Part shown: piece by piece, positions 16,978-25,700 of the stretch
Layout: every line of letters begins with the position of its first letter
How positions within the stretch are numbered: position 1 is the stretch's first letter
DNA from: Cyclobacteriaceae bacterium
Lineage (GTDB): Bacteria; Bacteroidota; Bacteroidia; Cytophagales; Cyclobacteriaceae
Length of the DNA stretch: 64,000 bases
NCBI GenBank assembly: GCA_019638255.1
Contig: JAHBUD010000001.1
Coordinates: 806,001-870,000, forward strand
Direction of reading: 5' to 3'
Notes under the pieces: model-generated
The model's database searches: none
Told to the model about the DNA's origin: nothing
What the model saw: the letters and a program-made list of their open reading frames with translations, nothing else
Made by a program: the position numbers and the translations under genes

Positions 16978-18957
16978 TTAAAACGCCAGCAGTTCCCCGA
17001 TCTTACTTTTTAATCGCCCTTTCGGTAAAAAGTTTTGCTCCAGGGTTGGTGCAAAGGGAATGGCCGTATCCAGGCTGGCCACACGCATCACGGGAGCATC
17101 CAGGTGTTTGAAACAATGTTCCGTAATCCACGCACTAATTTCTGCACCAATGCCTCCGGTCAGCGTGTCTTCATGAAGAATCAGCACGCGATTACTTTTC
17201 TTAACCGTTGCTTCAACCGCCTCTTTATCCCACGGAAGTAACGTTCGCAAATCAAGAACATCAGCCTGAATGCTATTCATGGAGTCAAGAATTTCAGTGG
17301 CCCAGTGTACGCCCATTCCATACGTAATGATGGAGAGATCAGCTCCTTCACGAACAAGTTTAGCCTTGCCGATTTCCACTGTGTAGTAATCATCAGGTAC
17401 TTGTTCTTTTACGGAACGATACAGGAGTTTGTGTTCGAAATACATCACCGGGTTTGGATCCTCAAAAGAAGCGCACAACAAACCCTTTGCATCGTAGGGG
17501 TTTGACGGGTAAACAATTTTTAAACCGGGTGTATGAAAGAACCATGCTTCATTGCTTTGTGAGTGGAACGGACCTGCAGCCGTACCGGCACCCGTAGGCA
17601 TGCGCACTACCACATCAGCGTTTTGTCCCCAACGCCAATGCGTCTTGGCCAGGTTGTTTACAATTTGTGTTATGCCTTCCGATACAAAATCAGCAAACTG
17701 CATTTCCACCATCGCCTTCATTCCTTTGATCGAAAGGCCTAGCCCTGCACCCAGTATGGCCGATTCACAAATAGGCGTATTGCGCACCCGTTCTTTGCCG
17801 AACTGTTTCACAAAACCATCGGTGATTTTAAATACACCACCATACCCGGCAATATCCTGCCCCATCAAAACAAGATTGGGGAAGCGTTCCATACTTTGGC
17901 GAAGTCCATCGCTTATGGCATCAATAAAACGTTTTTCAGTTTGCTTATCGGTTGCAGGCACAAGTGATACTGAATGGTGCGGAGCATAGACATCGTTGAA
18001 CTCTGTTTCCGTACTGGGTTGAGGGTGGGTTTCCTCAAAAGCAACACTCAATCCCGCCTCAATTTCTTTTTTGATTTTCTTACGGATGTTTTCGACTTCT
18101 TTATCGCTCAGCACGCCCTCTGCGATCAGAAACTTTTCATAATTCTCCACTGGGTCTTTTTTGCCCCACATGTCCATCAGCTCTTTCGGAACGTACTTGG
18201 TTCCAGAGGCTTCTTCATGTCCGCGCATGCGGAACGTAATGCACTCGAGCAATATGGGCCTGGGATTTTTTCGTATTTCTTCTGCAATCTTTTTTACCGT
18301 AGCGTAAACCTCCAGGATATTATTTCCATCGACTTGTACACCCTCAATGCCATAGCCAATTGCTTTGTCGACAAAACTTTTGCAGCGGAATTGTTCATTA
18401 CTGGGTGTGGATAATCCATAGCCGTTGTTCTCAATCACAAAGATCACCGGCAGATCCCATACAGCGGCTACATTAACCGCTTCGTGAAAATCGCCCTCGC
18501 TGGTTCCACCATCGCCATTAAAAACAGCTGTTACTTTATTCTCTTCTTTCAATTTAGTTGCCAGTGCAATGCCATCGGCCACTCCGTTTTGTGGACCGAG
18601 GTGTGAAATCATCCCAACAATGTGGTGTTCATTCGTACCGAAATGAAAGGAGCGATCGCGGCCTTTCGTGTAGCCCATCATCGTTCCCTGCCATTGTGCA
18701 AATAACCTGTCGAATGGCATGTGGCGTGAAGTAAATACACCCAGGTTGCGGTGCATGGGTAAAATGTATTCATCTTTTTCGAGAGCTTCCGTTAAGCCAA
18801 CCGCTATGGCCTCCTGCCCAATGCCACTAAACCACTTGCTGATTTTATTCTGCCGTAACAGGATCAGCATCTTCTCTTCAATCAGGCGTGGACGAAGGAT
18901 GGCTTCGTAAAGGTGCTTAAGCTGAATGGCAGTGAAATCGTGTTTTTGAAATTGCAT
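16978..18957 (-). CDS. Fused E1 alpha-beta subunit of a 2-oxoacid (branched-chain) dehydrogenase
   Basis: Thiamine-diphosphate enzyme that decarboxylates branched-chain 2-oxoacids and passes the acyl group to a lipoyl E2. One 659-residue chain carries both subunits. Residues 1-330 are E1 alpha, with the TPP motif from GDG (148-150) to ENNGY (176-180) and the phosphorylation-loop-like RMRGHEEASGTKY. Residues about 345-659 are E1 beta, starting KRFIDAISDGLRQSMERFPNLVLMGQDIAGYGG and including PTGAGTAAGPFHSQS. The linker between them is short. Homologues are usually annotated as branched-chain E1, but substrate choice cannot be decided from sequence. E2 and E3 are not in the window. Confidence 0.92.
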   Translation of the reverse strand: MQFQKHDFTAIQLKHLYEAILRPRLIEEKMLILLRQNKISKWFSGIGQEAIAVGLTEALEKDEYILPMHRNLGVFTSRHMPFDRLFAQWQGTMMGYTKGRDRSFHFGTNEHHIVGMISHLGPQNGVADGIALATKLKEENKVTAVFNGDGGTSEGDFHEAVNVAAVWDLPVIFVIENNGYGLSTPSNEQFRCKSFVDKAIGYGIEGVQVDGNNILEVYATVKKIAEEIRKNPRPILLECITFRMRGHEEASGTKYVPKELMDMWGKKDPVENYEKFLIAEGVLSDKEVENIRKKIKKEIEAGLSVAFEETHPQPSTETEFNDVYAPHHSVSLVPATDKQTEKRFIDAISDGLRQSMERFPNLVLMGQDIAGYGGVFKITDGFVKQFGKERVRNTPICESAILGAGLGLSIKGMKAMVEMQFADFVSEGITQIVNNLAKTHWRWGQNADVVVRMPTGAGTAAGPFHSQSNEAWFFHTPGLKIVYPSNPYDAKGLLCASFEDPNPVMYFEHKLLYRSVKEQVPDDYYTVEIGKAKLVREGADLSIITYGMGVHWATEILDSMNSIQADVLDLRTLLPWDKEAVEATVKKSNRVLILHEDTLTGGIGAEISAWITEHCFKHLDAPVMRVASLDTAIPFAPTLEQNFLPKGRLKSKIGELLAF

Positions 18958-19044
18958 AAGGTGCTGAGAATCTCGTCAAAGGTAACAGAGTTTTTCTCCG
19001 AATTTTTCGACAGGCAGGACAAATAGTGAGTACTTTTGGCCTTT

Positions 19045-20286
19045 ATGATTTCCTACGCTGAATTTACCTTAAACAATGGGCTTCGTGTAATTGTGCATGA
19101 AGATCCATCCGTACAGATTGCCGTGATGAATATTTTGTACGATGTGGGCTCACGCGATGAGCGCGAAGACAAAACCGGCTTTGCACATTTGTTTGAGCAC
19201 TTGATGTTTGGAGGCTCGATTAATATTCCCAATTACGATGAGCCCCTTCAACTTGTGGGGGGGGAGAACAATGCCTTTACCAACACCGACATCACCAACT
19301 ATTACCTGACAGTTCCGGCCGTTAATATTGAAACCGGCTTTTGGCTGGAGAGTGACCGAATGCTGAGTTTATCGTTTGACCCGAATGTATTGGAGGTTCA
19401 ACGCAAAGTGGTGATTGAAGAATTCAAGCAGCGTTACCTGAATCAACCTTACGGTGATGTGTGGCTGAAACTTCGCCCGCTTACTTACCACGTGCATCCT
19501 TATAAATGGGCAACAATCGGAAAAGAAATCAGCCATATTGAGAATGCTACGATAGATGATGTGAAGGATTTTTTCTTTACTCATTACGTGCCCAGCAATG
19601 CCATTCTTGTAGTGGCCGGAAACATAACCGTTGAGCAGGTAAAGGCTTTATCTGAAAAGTGGTTTGGCCCGATACCGGGCGGGCAAAAGAAAGTCCGTAA
19701 GTTACCGGCTGAGCCCGTTCAAGCCCAAAGACGATTCACAGAGGTGGAGGCTGAAGTTCCGGCTAATGCATTCTATAAAGCCTATCATATGCCGGGTCGT
19801 TTCCACGAGGATTACTTTGCTGCAGATTTGTTAAGCGATGTATTGGGCCGGGGGCAGTCGAGCAGGTTATACCAGCAACTGGTTAAAGAGAAGGAAATAT
19901 TCACCGCGCTGTCATCGTATGTAATGGGTACCCTTGATCCCGGGTTAATAGTAATCAGCGGACGAGTAAAAGATGGCGTTTCACTTGTGCAGGCTGAAGA
20001 AGAAGTAAATCGTGTGGTACAGCAAGTGATCAGTGAGCCAATTTATGCAAGCGAATTACAAAAGGTAAAAAATCAATCAGAGACAACGTTTGAGTTTGAC
20101 GAAGTAGAAGTGATGAACAGGGCGATGAACCTGGCTTTTGCTTCACTTTCCGGAGATACCGGACGTGTTAACCACGAACGTAAGATGATGGATGATGTTA
20201 CTGTAGCGGATATCCATCGCATGGCACAAACTATCTTGAAAGATGAAAACGCCAGCGTGATGTATTATAAAGCTAAATCAAATTGA
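19045..20286 (+). CDS. M16 family zinc peptidase (processing-peptidase-like)
   Basis: Single-module M16 metalloprotease of 413 residues. The inverted zinc motif H48-x-x-E51-H52 (HLFEHLMFGG) is present, with the third ligand at E125/E126 (VVIEEFKQRY) at the usual distance. The second, inactive half of the fold (about 190-400) is recognisable from GRGQSSRLYQQLVKE and the Arg/Tyr region. There is no signal peptide, so it probably acts in the cytoplasm. ATG 19045 is used; a TTG three codons upstream is less likely. A TACTTTTG sequence at 19031-19038 resembles a Bacteroidota -7 box, but no matching -33 element was found. ispF follows after 3 bp. Confidence 0.92.
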   Translation: MISYAEFTLNNGLRVIVHEDPSVQIAVMNILYDVGSRDEREDKTGFAHLFEHLMFGGSINIPNYDEPLQLVGGENNAFTNTDITNYYLTVPAVNIETGFWLESDRMLSLSFDPNVLEVQRKVVIEEFKQRYLNQPYGDVWLKLRPLTYHVHPYKWATIGKEISHIENATIDDVKDFFFTHYVPSNAILVVAGNITVEQVKALSEKWFGPIPGGQKKVRKLPAEPVQAQRRFTEVEAEVPANAFYKAYHMPGRFHEDYFAADLLSDVLGRGQSSRLYQQLVKEKEIFTALSSYVMGTLDPGLIVISGRVKDGVSLVQAEEEVNRVVQQVISEPIYASELQKVKNQSETTFEFDEVEVMNRAMNLAFASLSGDTGRVNHERKMMDDVTVADIHRMAQTILKDENASVMYYKAKSN

Positions 20287-20289
20287 AGT

Positions 20290-20769
20290 ATGAAGATCCG
20301 TGTAGGCCTGGGCTTTGATGTACACCAGTTAGAGGAGGGTCGTGACTTTTGGTTGGGGGGGATAAAATTGCCTTCCTCGAAAGGCGCTACCGGCCACTCC
20401 GATGCTGACGTTTTAATTCACGCCATCTGCGATGCACTGCTGGGCGCTGCCAATCTTCGCGACATTGGCTTTCACTTTTCAAACAAGGATGCACGTTGGA
20501 GCGGTATGGACAGTAAATTTTTTCTGAAGGAGGTAACGCGTATGTTGGAGGAAAAGGGTTGGAAAATCGGTAATGTAGATTGCACAATATGCCTGGAGCA
20601 TCCAAAGATCAATCCGCATATTGATGAAATGAAAAAAGTGCTGGCGCCTTTAATGAACATTGACCAGGACGATGTTTCTATAAAAGCAACCACCAACGAA
20701 AAGCTGGGTTATGTTGGTCGCGATGAAGGGGTGAATGCCTATGCCGTTGCGCTGATCATTAAGGATTAA
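20290..20769 (+). CDS. ispF: 2-C-methyl-D-erythritol 2,4-cyclodiphosphate synthase
   Basis: Enzyme of the MEP isoprenoid pathway that cyclises CDP-methylerythritol phosphate. The length of 159 residues is exact for the family. Zinc ligands D10 and H12 (GFDVHQ) and H44 (DVLIHAICDALLGA) are present, with the GHSDAD motif before them. The C-terminal KATTNEKLGYVGRDEGVNAYAV block is intact. It follows the M16 peptidase gene by 3 bp, suggesting translational coupling, and overlaps the AI-2E transporter gene tail-to-tail by 11 bp. Confidence 0.97.
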   Translation: MKIRVGLGFDVHQLEEGRDFWLGGIKLPSSKGATGHSDADVLIHAICDALLGAANLRDIGFHFSNKDARWSGMDSKFFLKEVTRMLEEKGWKIGNVDCTICLEHPKINPHIDEMKKVLAPLMNIDQDDVSIKATTNEKLGYVGRDEGVNAYAVALIIKD

Positions 20770-21868
20770 ATTCTTTTGAGTCGCCACCCAGTATAATAGC
20801 CAATGTTTTCAATCCCGGGGTTCGGTCGGCAATTAATTTCACGATGCCCAGGAAGGGGATGAAAAGAATTAATCCTGCAACTCCCCACAGCACTCCGCCC
20901 ATTACAATGGCCACAATCGTTACGAGTGCATTTACTTTCAAGCGGCTGCTTACGGCTAAAGGAAAAATCACATTGGCTTCAAGGTACTGTACCATGGAGA
21001 AAATAATAATCACCCCAATAGGATACCAAATGGAGTTGTACATTACCCACGACAGGGTGATGGGAAGCAATGAAGCAATTACGATTCCAGCATAAGGAAT
21101 GAAGGTTAGAATGGAAGCTGTGAAGCCGAACAGGAAGGCATGTGGAACACCCAGTAAATACAATCCCAAACTATTCAGTACGCCAACAATCAGGTAAACC
21201 AGTAACATGCCTTTGATAAAGTTGTAATACGCTTTTATGCTGAGGTGAAGAATCTCGCGGATGCGTTCTTTTCGTTGTGTTGGAAAAATGTGGTAGAGTA
21301 CCTCAACCCATCGTTCGCGGTGATACAATATCAGCACTACATAAACCGGAATCAGAATAAACAATACTCCGGAAATTGTTCCTGCTGAAATAGTTTTCCG
21401 TACAAATCCCATTGCATCGGAGCCCGATTGACGGGAAGCGTTCTCGAACCACTCCGCTTGACGCTCTGCACTGATGCTAAACTTATGGGTGATCCAACTA
21501 CTGATTTCCGAAAAAGCCTGGCTTAATTTCAATTGAAGCGCTGGCCACTCGCTGGAGAAGCTGATGAGTTGCTGAAAGAATAGGAATAGAATTGCCGCTA
21601 ATAGCAAAACAATCAATGACAGGCTCAAAATAATAGCGGTCATTTTTTTAACTTTTCGTTGCTCCAGCCAGATACAAATAGGATAAAGGATACAACTGAT
21701 AAGCAACGCGAAAGAAAGTGGAATAAATAGTGGTCGTCCAACGTAAAGAATTACCCCGCTAAAAACGATATATTGAAGTATCGTCAGGTACGATAACTGT
21801 GTGCTATCTTTCAGTTTCACCAGTACAATGTAACGTAAGCCCGGAACAGAGAACATGATAGAAATCAT
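20759..21868 (-). CDS. AI-2E/PerM family transporter
   Basis: Integral membrane protein of 369 residues of the AI-2E transporter family (TqsA/PerM). About eight hydrophobic segments are arranged as 2 + 1 + 5. The conserved C-terminal block has the PYAGIVIASLLPI and EANVIFPLAVSSRLKVNALVTI stretches, the latter close to the family signature. Members export small solutes or act as Na+/H+ antiporters, so AI-2 transport should not be assumed. The start is either 21868 or an internal ATG at 21856. Either way it overlaps the divergent mnmD start. Confidence 0.88.
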   Translation of the reverse strand: MISIMFSVPGLRYIVLVKLKDSTQLSYLTILQYIVFSGVILYVGRPLFIPLSFALLISCILYPICIWLEQRKVKKMTAIILSLSLIVLLLAAILFLFFQQLISFSSEWPALQLKLSQAFSEISSWITHKFSISAERQAEWFENASRQSGSDAMGFVRKTISAGTISGVLFILIPVYVVLILYHRERWVEVLYHIFPTQRKERIREILHLSIKAYYNFIKGMLLVYLIVGVLNSLGLYLLGVPHAFLFGFTASILTFIPYAGIVIASLLPITLSWVMYNSIWYPIGVIIIFSMVQYLEANVIFPLAVSSRLKVNALVTIVAIVMGGVLWGVAGLILFIPFLGIVKLIADRTPGLKTLAIILGGDSKEFNP

Positions 21869-22517
21869 CTTTACGAAAGACGGATCGCATACGTTGAAAA
21901 ATGTCAGTCTGAATGAAACTTACCACTCCATTCATGGGGCTATGCAGGAGTCACGTCATGTTTTTATCAATCAGGGATTGGAGTTTGTGCTTGGGATGAC
22001 ATTGCAAGAAATCTCCATTCTTGAAGTCGGTTTTGGCACGGGGCTTAATGCATGGCTTACGGCCAAACATATTCAAGGGATTTCTACACCGGTGAAGTAT
22101 ATAAGCCTTGAGTCGTTTCCATTGGAGGAATCAACCTGGTTGAAATTGAATTATGCTAGCGATGATTTGGAAAGGGAATTATTTGCATCCATTCATAAGG
22201 CAAAATGGAATGAGACTGTAACACTCCAGCCGGGTTTTGAGTTGACGAAGTTGCACACAACGCTTCAGGAGGCTAACCTTCAACCTTCAACCTTCAACCT
22301 TGTTTATTTTGATGCTTTCGCACCGGAGAAGCAACCTGAAATGTGGTTGCCAGCAGTTTTAGAAAAAGTAGTTGTCGCCATGAAGCCGGGAGCAGTATTG
22401 GTTACTTATTGCGCCAAAGGTCAGGTTAAACGCGACTTAAAAAGCCTTGGGCTTACTGTTGAATCGCCACCGGGCCCACCCGGCAAGCGTGAGATGATCA
22501 GAGCCTTCAAACCTTAG
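21855..22517 (+). CDS. mnmD: MnmD-type tRNA 5-methylaminomethyl-2-thiouridine methyltransferase
   Basis: SAM-dependent enzyme that methylates the wobble-uridine side chain of certain tRNAs. It corresponds to the methyltransferase half of E. coli MnmC, here without the FAD oxidase half. The SAM loop is LEVGFGTGLN (residues 56-65). The YFDAFAPEKQPEMW block, typical of the family, starts near residue 150, and the C-terminal PPGPPGKREMIRAF is conserved. At 220 residues it is a normal stand-alone MnmD. A 7-bp tandem repeat lies inside the gene just before the YFDAF block. Confidence 0.9.
   Translation: MIEIIFTKDGSHTLKNVSLNETYHSIHGAMQESRHVFINQGLEFVLGMTLQEISILEVGFGTGLNAWLTAKHIQGISTPVKYISLESFPLEESTWLKLNYASDDLERELFASIHKAKWNETVTLQPGFELTKLHTTLQEANLQPSTFNLVYFDAFAPEKQPEMWLPAVLEKVVVAMKPGAVLVTYCAKGQVKRDLKSLGLTVESPPGPPGKREMIRAFKP
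22275..22301 (+). repeat. Heptanucleotide repeat (AACCTTC) inside mnmD
   Basis: Three full AACCTTC units plus six bases of a fourth, in tandem. It encodes the NLQPSTFNL segment next to the conserved YFDAF motif. Because the unit is not a multiple of three, gain or loss of one unit would shift the frame. Confidence 0.85.
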
Positions 22518-22704
22518 TCAATCTGTGCTTGTTGCAGACTGCCCAAAGCTGATATTTTGAATTAAATTTTTCCGAACACGATTGCAGCAAACGTTTGTTG
22601 TAATTTATTGGACTTTGTTCTGTTTTTATTTCTTAAAATGTGGTTATTTCAAAATATTATTTTGATCAGCTACCTTCTAACAGAATTATCTACAACCACG
22701 GATA

Positions 22705-25700
22705 ATGAGAAAAACAGCCAGTATAGGGCTTTATACGCCCGAGTTGGAGCATGATGCCTGCGGTATCGGATTCATCGCCAACATTAATGGTTCGAAAAAC
22801 TACCAGGTATTATCCGATTCACTATCCATGCTGGAGGATATGGAGCATAGGGGCGGGAGAGGAAGCAGTCCTAAAACAGGTGATGGTGCAGGTGTACTTT
22901 TCCAGATACCACATGATTTTTTTAAGGCGGAAGCAGAATCATGCGGACTAAAGTTGCCGGAGCCGGGGAAGTACGGTGTGGGCATGATCTTTTTCCCACG
23001 CGACAAAAAACTGTTACAGGCTTGCAAAGAGATACTCCAAAACATTGCCCATACACTTCAGTTGTCTTTAATTGGGTATCGTCCGGTGCCGGTGGATCAC
23101 ACCGTTCCCGGCCCTGGCGCTGCTGAAGTAGAACCTCAAATTGAGCAACTATTTGTTAAGCTGGTTGATGAAACATGGGATGCACAAACCCTTGAGCGAA
23201 AACTTTTCGTATTCAGAAACTTTGCCTCGCATACTATCGCTAAAAAAGTAAAGGGTGCCGACAAAGTTTTTTTTATCGCCAGCTTTTCAACACGCACCAT
23301 TGTGTACAAAGGTCAGTTACGAACGGATCAGTTGCGAACCTATTATGCTGATCTGCAGGATGAACGCGTTACAACGGCTCTTGCTTTAATTCACTCACGA
23401 TTTTCTACCAATACATTTCCCAACTGGAAGTTGGCGCAGCCTTTCCGGTACATCGCACACAACGGTGAGATTAACACCATCCGTGGCAATGTCAACAAGA
23501 TGAAATCGAAGGAAGCACTTTTTAAATCATCTTACTTTACCGATGATGAATTGAAAATGCTTCTGCCCATTACCAATCCGGAAGGTTCTGATTCTGCTAA
23601 TCTTGATGCTTTGGTTGAAATGCTGGTGCTTTCGGGCAGAACGTTGCCCCATGTATTGATGATGCTGGTACCGGAAGCCTGGCAAGACAACAAGTTGATG
23701 GACACACATCGCAAAGCATTCTATAAATATCATGCTTCCATGATGGAGCCTTGGGATGGCCCCGCAGCCCTGGTGTTTACCGATGGCTGCCGCATTGGCG
23801 CAACCTTGGATCGTAACGGACTCCGTCCACTTCGCTACTGCATTACTCGTTCCGGTAGAGTGGTTGCCTCATCCGAAGCAGGTGCATTGGTAATTGATCC
23901 GAAAGATGTATTGGAGAAAGGTCGCATCACACCGGGTAAAATGCTGATGATTGACCTGGAGAAAGGAAAAGTTTTTGATGACGAAAAGGTGAAGCGTTCC
24001 GTTTATGAAGGCAAACCCTATTATCAGTGGATAATTGAAAGGCGAATTAAGCTCAGGCTTGAACCGATCCCCGGAAACTTTGATGAGTCTTTTCAATTCG
24101 AAACCCTTTTGCAACGTCAGCAAGCCTATGGTTATACCCGCGAGGACATTAAAACCATTTTAAAACCCATGGCTGAGAAAGGCTATGAACCTATAGGTTC
24201 CATGGGTGATGATACACCGCTTGCGGTATTATCGAAGGAGAGCCGGCACATTTCAAATTATTTCAAACAACATTTTGCCCAGGTCAGCAATCCGCCAATC
24301 GACCCCATCCGCGAGCGGTTGGTGATGTCGTTGTTCACGCGCGTTGGGGCCAGTCTTAATGTGCTGGAAGAAAGTGCAGAACACACAGCACAAATCCATA
24401 TCTCTCAGCCCGTGTTGCTAAATTCTGATTTGGCCAAGCTGAAAAATTTTGTGAATCGGGGGTACGACTATACCGTAATCAATTGTGTTTTTAAGGCCGA
24501 TGGAAAGCCGGGCAGACTGAAGGAAGCACTAAAAAAAATCTGTGCTGAAGCGCAGCAGGCTATTCAGTCAGGCAAGCGAATCATTATTCTTTCAGACAAA
24601 AAAGTCAGCAAGGATTGTGCCCCCATTCCATCCTTACTGTCAACCGGTACGGTTCATCATTACCTGGTAGAGAAAAGGGTACGTACGCATATTGGTTTGG
24701 TGGTTGAAGCGGGTGATGCCTGGGAGGTTCATCATTTTGCAACCATCATCGGGTTTGGAGCAAGTTCAGTAAATCCCTACATGGCATTGGAAACAATACA
24801 TGCACTTAACGAAAATGAGGAATTAAACAGCAAGCTCAGCACCGACCAGTTATTTGCCAATTACCAAAAAGCTATCGGTAATGGATTGTTGAAAGTGATG
24901 TCGAAGATGGGCATTAGCACATTGCAATCGTACCAATCGGCTCAGATTTTTGAAGCGATTGGATTAAGCCCTGAAGTGATTGATACTTGCTTTCGCGGTA
25001 CGATTAGTCGCATAGAAGGCTTGAGTTTTGATGATCTTGCCACTGAGGTGCTGATACGGCATCGCTATGCGTTTACGATGAACGATTCATCGTTACCCGT
25101 GGGCGGTATTTATCAGTGGAAGCGAAAAGGCGAAAAGCATTTGTTTAGCCCGGAGGTTATTCATCTGCTCCAACACTCCACCAAAACCGATAATTATGCG
25201 TTGTACAAAAAGTACGCACAGAAAATCAACGATCAGACAAAAGATCAACTAACACTGCGTGGATTGCTGGAATTTAAAAAACGCAATCCGATACCAATTG
25301 ATGAAGTTGAACCTGTCGAGGAAATCTTTAAGCGGTTTGCCACAGGGGCTATGTCGTTTGGCTCCATTTCATTTGAAGCACACACTACACTCGCTATTGC
25401 CATGAACCGCATTGGCGGTAAGAGCAACAGCGGTGAAGGGGGTGAAGATGAAATTCGATATGAAAAGAAGCCGAATGGCGATTGGGAGCGCTCGGCAATC
25501 AAGCAGGTTGCATCCGGAAGGTTTGGTGTTACGAGTTATTACCTTACCAATGCCGATGAGCTTCAAATTAAAATGGCACAAGGCGCAAAGCCCGGTGAAG
25601 GTGGCCAACTTCCGGGCGATAAGGTGGATGATTGGATTGGTCGTGTACGGCACTCAACTCCAGGCGTTGGATTGATTTCTCCACCACCCCATCACGATAT

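Noticed and set aside
19031..19038. TACTTTTG as a promoter for the M16 peptidase gene.
   Set aside because: Matches a -7 box but no TTG/TTTG at the right distance upstream; noted under the gene only.
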